The notes beneath the pieces are model-generated. The model made no database searches, was not told where the DNA came from, and saw nothing but the letters and a program-made list of their open reading frames with translations. Below, one piece after another: positions 43,983 through 51,229 of a stretch of 64,000 nucleotides of DNA. A program made the translations under genes and the position numbers. This DNA comes from G11 sp947167445 (GTDB lineage Bacteria > Bacillota > Clostridia > Lachnospirales > Lachnospiraceae). The stretch is taken from contig CAMVID010000001.1 of the NCBI GenBank assembly GCA_947167445.1, positions 248,001 through 312,000 of the forward strand, given 5' to 3'. How positions within the stretch are numbered: the stretch's first letter is position 1; each line of letters starts with the position of its first letter.

Positions 43983-44558
43983 TTACTCAATCTCTTTTAA
44001 CCATTCTTCAAGCAGTTTTGTGTTTAGAATAATAAAGGGTTCCACGTACACCGTTCTGCCTTCCGGCTTGGTTGTATTGATGATCTTATCATTCTCAATC
44101 CTAGTCATTATACTTATATCTGGGATTTGACGTGCACGATCGCCAAGATTATTTTTTTCTAGAAAATCATATGCAATCTTCATCCTTTTAATCACTTTAA
44201 TAAAGCCTTCAACGAGATGGATTTCTTCTACTCGATATTTTACTTTCTGTGAATAATCAGAACTGTCCATTTGAGCTTCACAATCCATCATGAATGTCCT
44301 TCTTTCATCAAACTCCGAATAAAGTGAATCCAATGTTTCTCGAACTTCAATAAGATCCTCCCTGATTAATTTGAATATTCCGGATGAAAGATTTGCCTTC
44401 ATTTTCATTGCGCCATTCCCAATATCATACGGAGCAGCTCGCCAATCCATTTCGTCCAGTATCAGGTATGATTCCGCAAGAAGGAAAGACAGTTTTTCAA
44501 CCTTCGATTCTTTAAAAGATTCATTGTGTACCGTGTATGTAAGATATTTTTTACTCAT
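43983..44558 (-). CDS. Unknown soluble protein upstream of Hsp70
   Basis: A 191-residue, largely helical and charged protein with no signal peptide or membrane helix. The start MSKKYLTYTVHNESFKESKV leads into helices around 25-75 and 90-140, and the end (TVYVEPFIILNTKLLEEWLKEIE) is a mixed strand-helix segment. No known family. It lies 32 bases after the small membrane protein and 42 before hsp70. A J-domain HPD motif is absent, so it is not a DnaJ; a nucleotide-exchange or client-adaptor role would be guesswork. Confidence 0.65.
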   Translation of the reverse strand: MSKKYLTYTVHNESFKESKVEKLSFLLAESYLILDEMDWRAAPYDIGNGAMKMKANLSSGIFKLIREDLIEVRETLDSLYSEFDERRTFMMDCEAQMDSSDYSQKVKYRVEEIHLVEGFIKVIKRMKIAYDFLEKNNLGDRARQIPDISIMTRIENDKIINTTKPEGRTVYVEPFIILNTKLLEEWLKEIE

Positions 44559-44590
44559 GATTTCTCCTGTTCCGAAATGATTTCAATTCA

Positions 44591-44941
44591 TCAAAACGAA
44601 TAGTCTCCTGCACCCTTATATATACGTCCATGACTTGCATCTGTGGATAAAGAAAGATTGTCCAAATAAAATCTTGTTGAGTACAAGTCAGAGCCTTGCG
44701 TTTCCAATTCTTCTCCATTTTTAAAGTAGTGCACCTGGGTTCTGTCTCCCGGACGTTGGGACGGGAAGCAAACTACTAATATATCAGATGTGGTTTTACT
44801 TTTTTCTCGAATCTCATTCAAGACTTCTTCTTTTTCATAAATGGACATATAATTCCCAGTTTGTTTCTGAGTCTTTTTCTTTCGTAAAACAAGAAAAACT
44901 ATTATTGCTACTACAACTACTGCCACTATAATGAGTTTCAA
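44591..44941 (-). CDS. Small membrane-anchored protein, first gene of the Hsp70/AAA+ operon
   Basis: A 116-residue protein with one N-terminal membrane helix (LIIVAVVVVAIIVFLVL) followed by RKKKTQKQ, which predicts a cytoplasmic soluble part of about 85 residues. That part has a mixed fold with TTSDILVVCFPSQRPGDRTQ and ends GRIYKGAGDYSF. Translation starts at TTG 44941, supported by AGGAGG 6 bases upstream. No family recognised. It is the first gene after the promoter-like sequence at 44974-45004. Confidence 0.65.
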   Translation of the reverse strand: MKLIIVAVVVVAIIVFLVLRKKKTQKQTGNYMSIYEKEEVLNEIREKSKTTSDILVVCFPSQRPGDRTQVHYFKNGEELETQGSDLYSTRFYLDNLSLSTDASHGRIYKGAGDYSF

Positions 44942-44973
44942 AGCAATCCTCCTATAATCTATAGAAAACTTGG

Positions 44974-45004
44974 TGTATAAAATAACATCTAAAGCGTTTT
45001 ACAA
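44974..45004 (-). promoter_or_regulatory. Candidate promoter of the Hsp70/AAA+ operon
   Basis: Minus-strand -35 TTGTAA (45004-44999) with -10-like TTTATA/TTATAC/TATACA (44981-44974) at 17-19 bases. A GAAGCAGG/CCTGCTTC hairpin (45008-45039) lies directly upstream. No CIRCE or HrcA site is seen, so control by the usual heat-shock repressor is not supported. Confidence 0.4.
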
Positions 45005-45069
45005 CACGAAGCAGGAAGTACTCAAGGCACCCCTGCTTCTATGTAATGTCATATATTATTTATACTAGG

Positions 45070-45159
45070 TTATTGAGCCTTTGAATAAGAATCATCAGGA
45101 TTGATATTATGTTCATCAAGTCCTGTTGCTAACCGTAAACTGAAATCACATCGGAAATC
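45070..45159 (-). pseudogene. C-terminal gene remnant without start
   Basis: Between an in-frame TAG (45160-45162) and the TAA at 45070-45072 the minus strand codes a protein-like 29-residue tail (DFRCDFSLRLATGLD, EHNINPDDSYSKAQ) with no start codon or ribosome site. It looks like the end of a decayed gene. Family not identified; chance cannot be excluded for so short a frame. Confidence 0.3.
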
Positions 45160-45414
45160 CTACTCATTTATATTTTTGCTCCAACAATAAAAAATCCGTA
45201 ACCACATGGCATTAAAAACATGTAGTTACGGGAACTATTATATATATATATATATGAAGTCAATAGGAAATACGCGGTTTTTGAGGGTTTTTTGAATTTT
45301 TTATTCAAAAAAGTGTTGGCTCGTTGCATTTTTTTACCCCATCTTTCCCCCACTCGGAATATCAGAATGCAAAACTTACCATAACTCACCATAACTTTTG
45401 ATGTCTTTAAGAAA
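45160..45414. other. AT-rich, hairpin-rich decayed intergenic stretch
   Basis: No convincing gene. It holds the terminator at 45187-45231, an alternating (TA) run at 45237-45254 framed by a promoter-like TTGACT (45263-45258) and TATAAT (45242-45237) at 15 bases, an AT hairpin with 10-base arms at 45288-45312, and a short tandem repeat of AGTTATGGT near 45380-45395 on the minus strand. A 74-residue ORF here has no family features. Composition differs sharply from the flanking genes. Confidence 0.5.
45187..45231 (-). terminator. Strong hairpin terminator
   Basis: A 13-base inverted repeat (45196-45208 with 45219-45231, one mismatch/wobble) with a 10-base loop, followed on the minus strand by ATTTTTTAT. 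No gene needing it lies directly upstream, apart from the decayed stretch. Confidence 0.75.
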
Positions 45415-45450
45415 ACAGGGTTAATGGCTTATACAAACCATTAACCCTGT
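45408..45450 (-). terminator. Terminator after the aminopeptidase P gene
   Basis: A perfect 13-base inverted repeat (45415-45427 with 45438-45450, arm ACAGGGTTAATGG), 15 bases after the stop; the minus-strand tail is TTTTCTTTAAAG. Confidence 0.85.
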
Positions 45451-45464
45451 CAATTGAGTACATA

Positions 45465-47258
45465 TTATAACTCAGCAGTTTCTTTCTTAAGCCATTTACG
45501 CTCGTCCTCGGTAAGGTAATCCTTGGTCATTTCATAAACGGACTTCTGATAAGCATTGACAGCCTTAAGTTCTTCCTTGGTGAAATACTTAGGGTCAAGA
45601 GCATCTCTGTCGAGAGGTGTGTAAGTTAGCATCTCGAAATCCATGAACTGGCCGTCGCCATTCTTTTCAGCATTTCTGGCAACAAGCACATTCTCGATTC
45701 GAATGCCGTGGCTTCCCTCAATGTAAACACCAGGCTCGTCAGTTACACACATACCTGCCTCTATAACGGCTTCTTTCTGACCGGGATTGTATTTCCAGCG
45801 AATGTTGTGAGGGCCTTCGTGAACGTTAAGGATGTAGCCTACGCCATGGCCGGTTCCACACTTATAATCCATCCCGCGATCCCAGAGTGGCTTACGTGCG
45901 AGAATATCGAGGTTTTTACCGGAACAGCCATATAACCACTTGGCGTTTGCCAGGGCAAGCATTCCCTTAGCCACGTCACAGTAATCTCTCTTAATGTTCT
46001 CATCAAGTGGTCCGATGGTGATTGTTCTTGTAATATCCGTTGTAGCTCCGAGATACTGTCCGCCGGAGTCCACAAGAAGCTGATTCTTGGGTTCAAGGAC
46101 CTTAAATGATGTTTCTGTAGCCTCATAGTGCATCATGGCAGCGTTTTCGCCATAAGCGCTGATTGTAGGGAAAGAAAGATCAAGGAATCCGGGAATCTGG
46201 CGTCTTAAGTTATCAAGATACATAGCTGCAGAATACTCGGTAATCTCCTGTTTTCCGATGTTGTGCTTAAGCCAGTAAATAAACTTTGTAACGGCTACGG
46301 AGTCCTTGATATAGAAGTCGCGCATAAGGGCAAGCTCCTGCTCGCTCTTGATTGCTTTAAGGAGTTCCGTGGGGTTTGGCTTGTCCACGAACTCGGCTTT
46401 CTCGGAAACGAGTTTATATATAAGGAAGCTCACGTTGCTTCCGTCAGCCATAACGCGGTCCTTCATCTCATATTCCTTAAGGAAAGGAACGAACTCGTCA
46501 TAGCCTCTGATTACGATATAATTGGATGCAGCATAGGCCCTGAATTCATCGGTGATCTCCTCATCCTGAATAAAGAAATACATCTGCTCCTTTGTTATGA
46601 AGCCATAGCTTAATGCCACAGGGTTGCACTCTACGTCGTCGCCTCTGATGTTAAGAAGCCACATCAAATCGTCGAGCTTGGAAATAAGGAGCTCATCGCA
46701 TTCTTCCTCTTCCATCTTCTCGATAACGGATTTCATCTTGTCAGCCATCTTAACGCCTGCTACGTTCTGATCAAGAATCATAACTTCGTGCTTGGGAAGG
46801 GAGGGTCTGTCTGTCCAGATTTCGTCGGGCAAATCAAGCTCGTAGTTAAGGGTTACACCAAGCTTAAGCATCGCTGCTTCAAGCTTCTGACCGAAGGCGC
46901 AGTCTACACATCTGCCGTCAAAACCGATGCAATCGCCCTCCTTAACATGTTTCTTAAGATACTCGATTATTGTGGGAACGCCTTCGTTACCCATTCTGAA
47001 TAAGGTAACGCCGCTTCCTTCCAGTTCCTTCTCAGCCTGAATGAAGTAACGTCCGTCAGTCCAAAGGCCCTGTTCCTCTTTTGAAACCACCAGGGTACCG
47101 TTTGAACCGGTGAATCCGCAAAGCCACTCTCTTTCCTTGAAGAAGCCATCTACATACTCTGAATTATGATAATCGGCTGTGGGAACGATGTAGTAATTTA
47201 CACCACGCTCCTCCATCAGCCCTATTAGAGATTCTATTCTTTCTTTATAGATACTCAT
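45465..47258 (-). CDS. Aminopeptidase P family protein (Xaa-Pro aminopeptidase)
   Basis: A 597-residue M24-family metallopeptidase that releases N-terminal residues before proline. Two creatinase-N-like domains occupy about 1-310, and the pita-bread domain follows: metal Asp residues in LLVDSGGQYLGATTDITRT near 400, His in GTGHGVGYILNVHEGP near 480, Glu in TDEPGVYIEGSHGIRIEN near 520. A C-terminal 50-residue helical domain (FTKEELKAVNAYQKSVYEM) is typical of the long XPNPEP1-like form. Start ATG 47258 has AAAGGTGG 7 bases upstream; the sequence AAAGGTGGTACA is repeated 31 bases further up. Confidence 0.92.
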   Translation of the reverse strand: MSIYKERIESLIGLMEERGVNYYIVPTADYHNSEYVDGFFKEREWLCGFTGSNGTLVVSKEEQGLWTDGRYFIQAEKELEGSGVTLFRMGNEGVPTIIEYLKKHVKEGDCIGFDGRCVDCAFGQKLEAAMLKLGVTLNYELDLPDEIWTDRPSLPKHEVMILDQNVAGVKMADKMKSVIEKMEEEECDELLISKLDDLMWLLNIRGDDVECNPVALSYGFITKEQMYFFIQDEEITDEFRAYAASNYIVIRGYDEFVPFLKEYEMKDRVMADGSNVSFLIYKLVSEKAEFVDKPNPTELLKAIKSEQELALMRDFYIKDSVAVTKFIYWLKHNIGKQEITEYSAAMYLDNLRRQIPGFLDLSFPTISAYGENAAMMHYEATETSFKVLEPKNQLLVDSGGQYLGATTDITRTITIGPLDENIKRDYCDVAKGMLALANAKWLYGCSGKNLDILARKPLWDRGMDYKCGTGHGVGYILNVHEGPHNIRWKYNPGQKEAVIEAGMCVTDEPGVYIEGSHGIRIENVLVARNAEKNGDGQFMDFEMLTYTPLDRDALDPKYFTKEELKAVNAYQKSVYEMTKDYLTEDERKWLKKETAEL

Positions 47259-47299
47259 ACATGTACCACCTTTCGTTCGATGCTTCTATTGTACCACAA

Positions 47300-47388
47300 A
47301 GGTGCAGAATGGGGATAGGTGCAGAACGGGGACAGGCCCCAAACTGCACATTTCATGTGCAATTTGGGGCCTGTCCCCGTTCTGCACC
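47300..47388. repeat. REP-like long hairpin repeat with GGGGACAGG core
   Basis: A 33-base inverted repeat (47318-47350 with 47356-47388, one mismatch) with a 5-base loop; arms start GGTGCAGAACGGGGACAGG. A partial direct copy of the arm (GGTGCAGAATGGGGAT) lies at 47301-47316. The same core recurs at 48261-48321 and, diverged, at 51070-51110. It lies between the aminopeptidase start and the XRE regulator stop. No transposase is near. Confidence 0.85.
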
Positions 47389-47403
47389 TACCCACTATCT
47401 ACA

Positions 47404-48150
47404 CTATCTGGCGAATAGGTTCAATATGAAGTTTGAAGTTCCCGGGAACTTCTGTATTATAGCCTGTCTGATTTGTTCTGCCTGACCGGTGGCGTTGGCG
47501 TCAAAAGTGAATTCACCTTTGGCTTCATCAGCTATGGCTATAACCGCATCTCCAACTCCGCCTTTGGCAATTCTTGAAGCAAGGGCAACTCCGCCGATGG
47601 CATATCTTCCTATTGCAATTCCCCCAAAGGAAAGAACTCCGACTGCGATTCCGCCTACAGCGAGAGGTCCCACTGCTATTGCACCAAATGCCGCAAGAAG
47701 GCCAACGCCGATACATGCTAAGGTTAGTAAGCCTACTGATAAAGAACCAATAGCTATGATTCCTATTGAAGCAACACCGATTGCAACAACACCCTGAGCA
47801 ACATTACCTATTGCAATAATACCTTTGGCTCTCTTTAAACCACTTCCAATATGAACATGTACAAGTGGAATTCCTTTAAAAGTTTTCTTGCTTTTATATT
47901 CATATTCATATCTGGTATAGATTTCGGCTCTGCAGAATGACTTATTATCGCAGTCCTCATTTCCAACCAATTCATCAATGCTCACTTCAAAAAGTCTGGA
48001 CATTTGAATAAGCTTATCCATCTCTGGTGTGGTCTCCCCAAGTTCCCATTTGGAAACCGTCTGTCTGGTGACTCCGATTTGATCACCAAGTTGCTCCTGA
48101 GATAATCCTTTTTGTTTTCTTAAACATATGAGCTGTTCATTAAATTCCAT
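47404..48150 (-). CDS. XRE-type regulator with hydrophobic glycine-repeat C-terminus
   Basis: A 248-residue protein. Residues 1-62 are a Cro/CI-type helix-turn-helix (KGLSQEQLGDQIGVTRQTVS, then KWELGE). After a linker, residues 108-205 are a repeat in steps of about six to eight with Gly, Ala, Ile and Val (GIIAIGNVAQGVVAIGVAS; GGIAVGVLSFGGIAIG). This could be a left-handed beta-helix-like solenoid or a membrane-embedded segment. The final 40 residues are soluble again. DNA-binding is clear; what the repeat senses is unknown. A palindrome 24 bases upstream is a good autoregulatory operator. Confidence 0.8.
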   Translation of the reverse strand: MEFNEQLICLRKQKGLSQEQLGDQIGVTRQTVSKWELGETTPEMDKLIQMSRLFEVSIDELVGNEDCDNKSFCRAEIYTRYEYEYKSKKTFKGIPLVHVHIGSGLKRAKGIIAIGNVAQGVVAIGVASIGIIAIGSLSVGLLTLACIGVGLLAAFGAIAVGPLAVGGIAVGVLSFGGIAIGRYAIGGVALASRIAKGGVGDAVIAIADEAKGEFTFDANATGQAEQIRQAIIQKFPGTSNFILNLFAR

Positions 48151-48173
48151 TTACTTACCTCCGACTGATTTTG

Positions 48174-48192
48174 TTTTCTATATCGTAGAAAA
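48174..48192. promoter_or_regulatory. Palindromic operator candidate for the XRE regulator
   Basis: TTTTCTA and TAGAAAA flank a 5-base spacer, a perfect 7-base inverted repeat 24 bases upstream of the regulator's ATG and within its likely promoter. Size and place fit a dimeric XRE repressor site. Confidence 0.45.
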
Positions 48193-48260
48193 TGCAGTCG
48201 TTTTTATCTACCAATTAGCCTTGGAAGTTTGTCACGCAAACTTAACATTGCCCGATAAAT

Positions 48261-48321
48261 GTGCAATTTGGGGCCTGTCCCCATTCTGCACCGTGCAGGT
48301 TGGGGACAGGCCCAAACTGCA
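48261..48321. repeat. REP-like hairpin repeat, second copy
   Basis: Two arms, 48261-48291 (GTGCAATTTGGGGCCTGTCC...) and 48293-48321 (GTGCAGGTTGGGGACAGG...), form an imperfect inverted repeat with almost no loop. They share the GGGGACAGGCCC core with the copy at 47318-47388. The element ends directly at the stop codon of the MEMO1-AMMECR1 gene. Confidence 0.8.
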
Positions 48322-48322
48322 C

Positions 48323-49717
48323 CTAAAGGTGTCGGGTGACGGTAAAACGTTGGAGTTCCACAGGCTCGTCGGGAGCGATGCCGGCCTTTTGCTTGGAGAT
48401 GGAAATCTGGCGTTCGACTGTGTCGACTCCGTCAAGGTCGGGAAGAAGCAGTCCTCTTCTTCTGCCGTTGGTAACAATGACGCCATATTTCTTGGGGTCT
48501 AGTTCCGCTTCCGAATCAATGGGCTCCGGTGTGCTTAATACATCCACATTTATTTCAAGATACGGAATCTCCGAAGGCTCGATAGGATTAAATCTGGGAT
48601 CTTCCGTAGATGCGCTAACTGCGTTTCGGATTATTTCCTCAGCAAGACAGTCTGTAACAGGAAGAATTGTTCCGATGCAGCCCCTGAGTCTTCCGTGCTC
48701 ATGAATGGACACGAAGGCTCCCGCTTTAGTGTTCAGCATCTCTGAGGGAAGTTCAGTCGCAGCATCTTTAATCTTAAGCATCCGACCTGTCTTAAGGAAA
48801 CACTCCACCGACTCATAAGCAAGCTTAACATATGAATCTGCTTTATCCTTGGTTGACCTCAAATCGCTGACCTTCTTATCAAGATAATCCTTAAGGAAAT
48901 GCCTTCTCTCGTCATCACCTTTAAAAACAAAGGCCGCAACCCCATATCCCACTCCCGTCACATCCTCATGGGAATATACCCTGGCATCAACGCTCTTTCC
49001 ATCCAGCGCTCCTGCCATCATTACAAAGGATCTGTGGCCGCACTCCGCCGCCTTCTCGCAGAATGTCTCGTCAAAATCAAACATTTCTCCAAATGCAGCT
49101 CTTTCCGCCACATCCATTATTCTCTTATCATACTCAGGTCCCTCAGGTGCGAACCCGTAAGGGCCGTAGGGCTGAAGCTTGTGGGACAAATCACCGCTTG
49201 CCACATATACGGCATTCCTGCCAAGCTCATCACATGCTTTAGCTATAAGCGTTCCAAGTTCATAATGCTTGGTTAACGACAGACCCGATAAGCCGATTCG
49301 AACCAGTTTAAAGTCCTTATAATATTTTTCAATGAAATACAAAGGCACCATGGTTCCGTGATCAAGTCCTGTGCCCTGTCTTCCAAGGGTCCCTGCCTCA
49401 AGTCCGTTCATGGAGGAGAGGGTTTCGATTTTTGCCACAAGTTCAGAGTCATAAGTTTCGTCAAACTTAACTTCGGGAGCTCTGAAATCAGCCAATGACC
49501 CCTTCTCGCCCCTACCCGATGACATGTTCATATAATCCCCATACATTGGGGCATGGGGGCTTGAAATGATAATTGTATCGGGCTTAATGTCCGCTATCAT
49601 CCTTGCCACCTCATCATAGGCGGTTGAAGTCTTAATCACCTGTTCTTCCGACCCTTTTCCCACTGCAGGAACAATCATGGGCGGATGCGGAACCATAAAT
49701 GCAGCTTTAATTGCCAT
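48323..49717 (-). CDS. AmmeMemoRadiSam system protein: MEMO1-AMMECR1 fusion
   Basis: A 464-residue fusion. Residues 1-270 are a MEMO1-type domain related to extradiol dioxygenases, with putative metal ligands in PHPPMIVP, SSPHAPMYGDYM, GTGLDHGTMVPLYF and ASGDLSHKLQPYGPYG. Residues 295-464 are an AMMECR1 domain with the family hallmark HGRLRGCIGTI and ASTEDPRFNPI. These are the B and A components of the AmmeMemoRadiSam set, here one chain; the radical SAM component is the next gene upstream, 19 bases away. The cellular reaction of the system is not known. The final codon and stop are built right against a hairpin repeat. Confidence 0.93.
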   Translation of the reverse strand: MAIKAAFMVPHPPMIVPAVGKGSEEQVIKTSTAYDEVARMIADIKPDTIIISSPHAPMYGDYMNMSSGRGEKGSLADFRAPEVKFDETYDSELVAKIETLSSMNGLEAGTLGRQGTGLDHGTMVPLYFIEKYYKDFKLVRIGLSGLSLTKHYELGTLIAKACDELGRNAVYVASGDLSHKLQPYGPYGFAPEGPEYDKRIMDVAERAAFGEMFDFDETFCEKAAECGHRSFVMMAGALDGKSVDARVYSHEDVTGVGYGVAAFVFKGDDERRHFLKDYLDKKVSDLRSTKDKADSYVKLAYESVECFLKTGRMLKIKDAATELPSEMLNTKAGAFVSIHEHGRLRGCIGTILPVTDCLAEEIIRNAVSASTEDPRFNPIEPSEIPYLEINVDVLSTPEPIDSEAELDPKKYGVIVTNGRRRGLLLPDLDGVDTVERQISISKQKAGIAPDEPVELQRFTVTRHL

Positions 49718-49736
49718 AATCTGTAACCCCTTTCAA

Positions 49737-50573
49737 TTAACAATTGCCTGTATAAACGTATTTTAGCTTCTCTCTTGCCACATCAGCCAGCCTGTAAATC
49801 AGTTTAACATCCGTGGCCGGTCTGTCTGTCATGTGAAACTGCGGGAAGAATCTTGATATATGAAGCGGTATCTCATCCGAAAGTCCGGCGATATACGACG
49901 AAATCTCCCTCATCTCACCTTCCGAATCATTCTCTCCCGGAATAATCAAGGTTGTGAGCTCAACATGAGCATACTTAACAGTTTCTTCTATGAAGGCCTT
50001 AACGCAATCCAGATCTCCCTTAAGAACATCCCTGTAGAATTCTTTGGTAAAACCCTTCAAATCTACATTCATTGCATCAACATAGTGTTCCAGCCTCTTT
50101 GCTATTGCCACATCCGCCGTTCCGTTTGAAACAAGCACAACGGACATATCATTCTCATGGATAAGTTTGGCTGTATCAATTATATATTCATAATCAATAA
50201 GGGGCTCATTGTAGGTGAATGCCACACCTATATTTCCCTTATTTCTACACTCAATCGCTATCCTGCACAGTTCTTCAGGGGAGAGATATTCGCTGTTTTT
50301 CTCAAATGTATAAGCAAAATCCGACCAGGAAATCTCATGGTTCTGACAAAACGGACATCTTAGATTACATCCAAAGCTCCCAACAGATAAAATGCGAGAG
50401 CCCGGTTTAAACCTTGCAAGGGGCTTTTTCTCAATAGGATCCAGGGCAAGGGAAGTAACCCTGCCGTAATTAACGGGCTTAATTACCCCGTCTTTGCAGG
50501 TTCGAACCTTACAGAAGCCTCTGCCACCCTCTTCAATTTCGCAATGTCTGAAGCACACCTCGCATTTTGTCAT
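49737..50573 (-). CDS. amrS: AmmeMemoRadiSam system radical SAM enzyme
   Basis: A 278-residue radical SAM enzyme. The iron-sulphur motif is GCNLRCPFCQNHEISW (Cys-x3-Cys-x2-Cys) near residue 68; upstream lies a Cys-rich N-terminus (CEVCFRHCEIEEGGRGFC), and later GVAFTYNEPLIDYEY and SNGTADVAIAK, family blocks of the pyruvate-formate-lyase-activase-like AmrS group. It is shorter than many members (about 330), mostly by a compact C-terminus ending REKLKYVYTGNC. It is co-directional and 19 bases from the MEMO1-AMMECR1 gene, completing the set. Confidence 0.93.
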   Translation of the reverse strand: MTKCEVCFRHCEIEEGGRGFCKVRTCKDGVIKPVNYGRVTSLALDPIEKKPLARFKPGSRILSVGSFGCNLRCPFCQNHEISWSDFAYTFEKNSEYLSPEELCRIAIECRNKGNIGVAFTYNEPLIDYEYIIDTAKLIHENDMSVVLVSNGTADVAIAKRLEHYVDAMNVDLKGFTKEFYRDVLKGDLDCVKAFIEETVKYAHVELTTLIIPGENDSEGEMREISSYIAGLSDEIPLHISRFFPQFHMTDRPATDVKLIYRLADVAREKLKYVYTGNC

Positions 50574-50583
50574 AAAAAAGCTC

Positions 50584-51000
50584 CTATATGCCCCTAAGTC
50601 TGTCTAAAGCTCCTTCTACCCTGGATATTGCTTCATCAACCTGGGCTCTTGCATTGTTAATCTTGGACTGAACATAGAAATCTGCAATCAATCCGTCAAA
50701 GAAGAAATCCGCGAACAGCGCAAAATCGGAAATTCCAAAATCCGTTCCGTAATAGCCTGATACATCATTAAGCTCATTGCTGAACTTCTTCAAATCATAC
50801 CTGGCTTCTTCAATGTATCTGCTTGCATTGCTTACCTTGCTGTGCTTAATTGCTGATGAAATAAGGCCTCCGCCGAGAATATCAAAAATACCCCAGCCTC
50901 TCGCGCTGTTAAGTTCATTCTTGGCGCGTCTTAATGACGACAGGGCTCGTTCTCCTGCTTCAATCGCTTCTCTTTTCTCTTTTTCAAAATCATAAGACAT
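50584..51000 (-). CDS. Small helical protein of unknown function
   Basis: A 138-residue, mostly helical protein without signal peptide: a charged helix (YDFEKEKREAIEAGERALSS), a Gly-rich turn (GWGIFDILGGGLISSAIKH), then two more helices and a hydrophobic stretch with four Phe in SDFALFADFFFDGLIADFY. The start ATG 51000 (MSYDFEKEKR) with AGGAG upstream is preferred over an in-frame start 33 bases earlier. Proteins with this ARGWGxFDxxGGG pattern occur singly in clostridia. It lies 10 bases upstream of amrS, but I know no link to it. Confidence 0.75.
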   Translation of the reverse strand: MSYDFEKEKREAIEAGERALSSLRRAKNELNSARGWGIFDILGGGLISSAIKHSKVSNASRYIEEARYDLKKFSNELNDVSGYYGTDFGISDFALFADFFFDGLIADFYVQSKINNARAQVDEAISRVEGALDRLRGI

Positions 51001-51069
51001 GACTTTATACTCTCCTGTTCGATTTTTTTTCATTCATTTTTGGCAAGTATAATTATATCATGTTCTTGA

Positions 51070-51110
51070 ATATGGTGACAGTTGGGGACCGTCCCTAACT
51101 GTCACCATAT
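51070..51110. repeat. REP-like hairpin repeat, third (diverged) copy
   Basis: A nearly perfect 41-base palindrome, arms 51070-51088 and 51092-51110, with a 3-base loop and one G-T pair; the arm reads ATATGGTGACAGTTGGGGA. It shares the TTGGGGAC core with the two copies upstream but has GTGACAG in place of GTGCAGA outer sequence. It lies between the divergent 138-residue gene and the chemotaxis receptor. Confidence 0.85.
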
Positions 51111-51229
51111 TTTGACAACTCAATGTATAAATAATAGTTGTATTCACAAATTTATATGTGATAAAATTTATTTTAGAAATCGCACAACACAAAACACCGA
51201 TTTTATACGGGGAAAAGGAGCATGTAAAC

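Noticed and set aside
37129..44941. Type VII secretion (ESX) or type VI secretion locus
   Set aside because: The AAA+ modules resemble EccA, but there is no EssC/EccC FtsK-type ATPase, WXG100 protein, ClpV or sheath gene in the window.
45168..45392. 74-residue minus-strand frame
   Set aside because: Spans a terminator hairpin, a TA run and an AT palindrome; no ribosome site or protein-like pattern.
47259..47305. T-box-like GGTGGTAC sequence upstream of the aminopeptidase
   Set aside because: Too short a leader, no specifier stem or terminator; it is a ribosome site with a nearby direct repeat.
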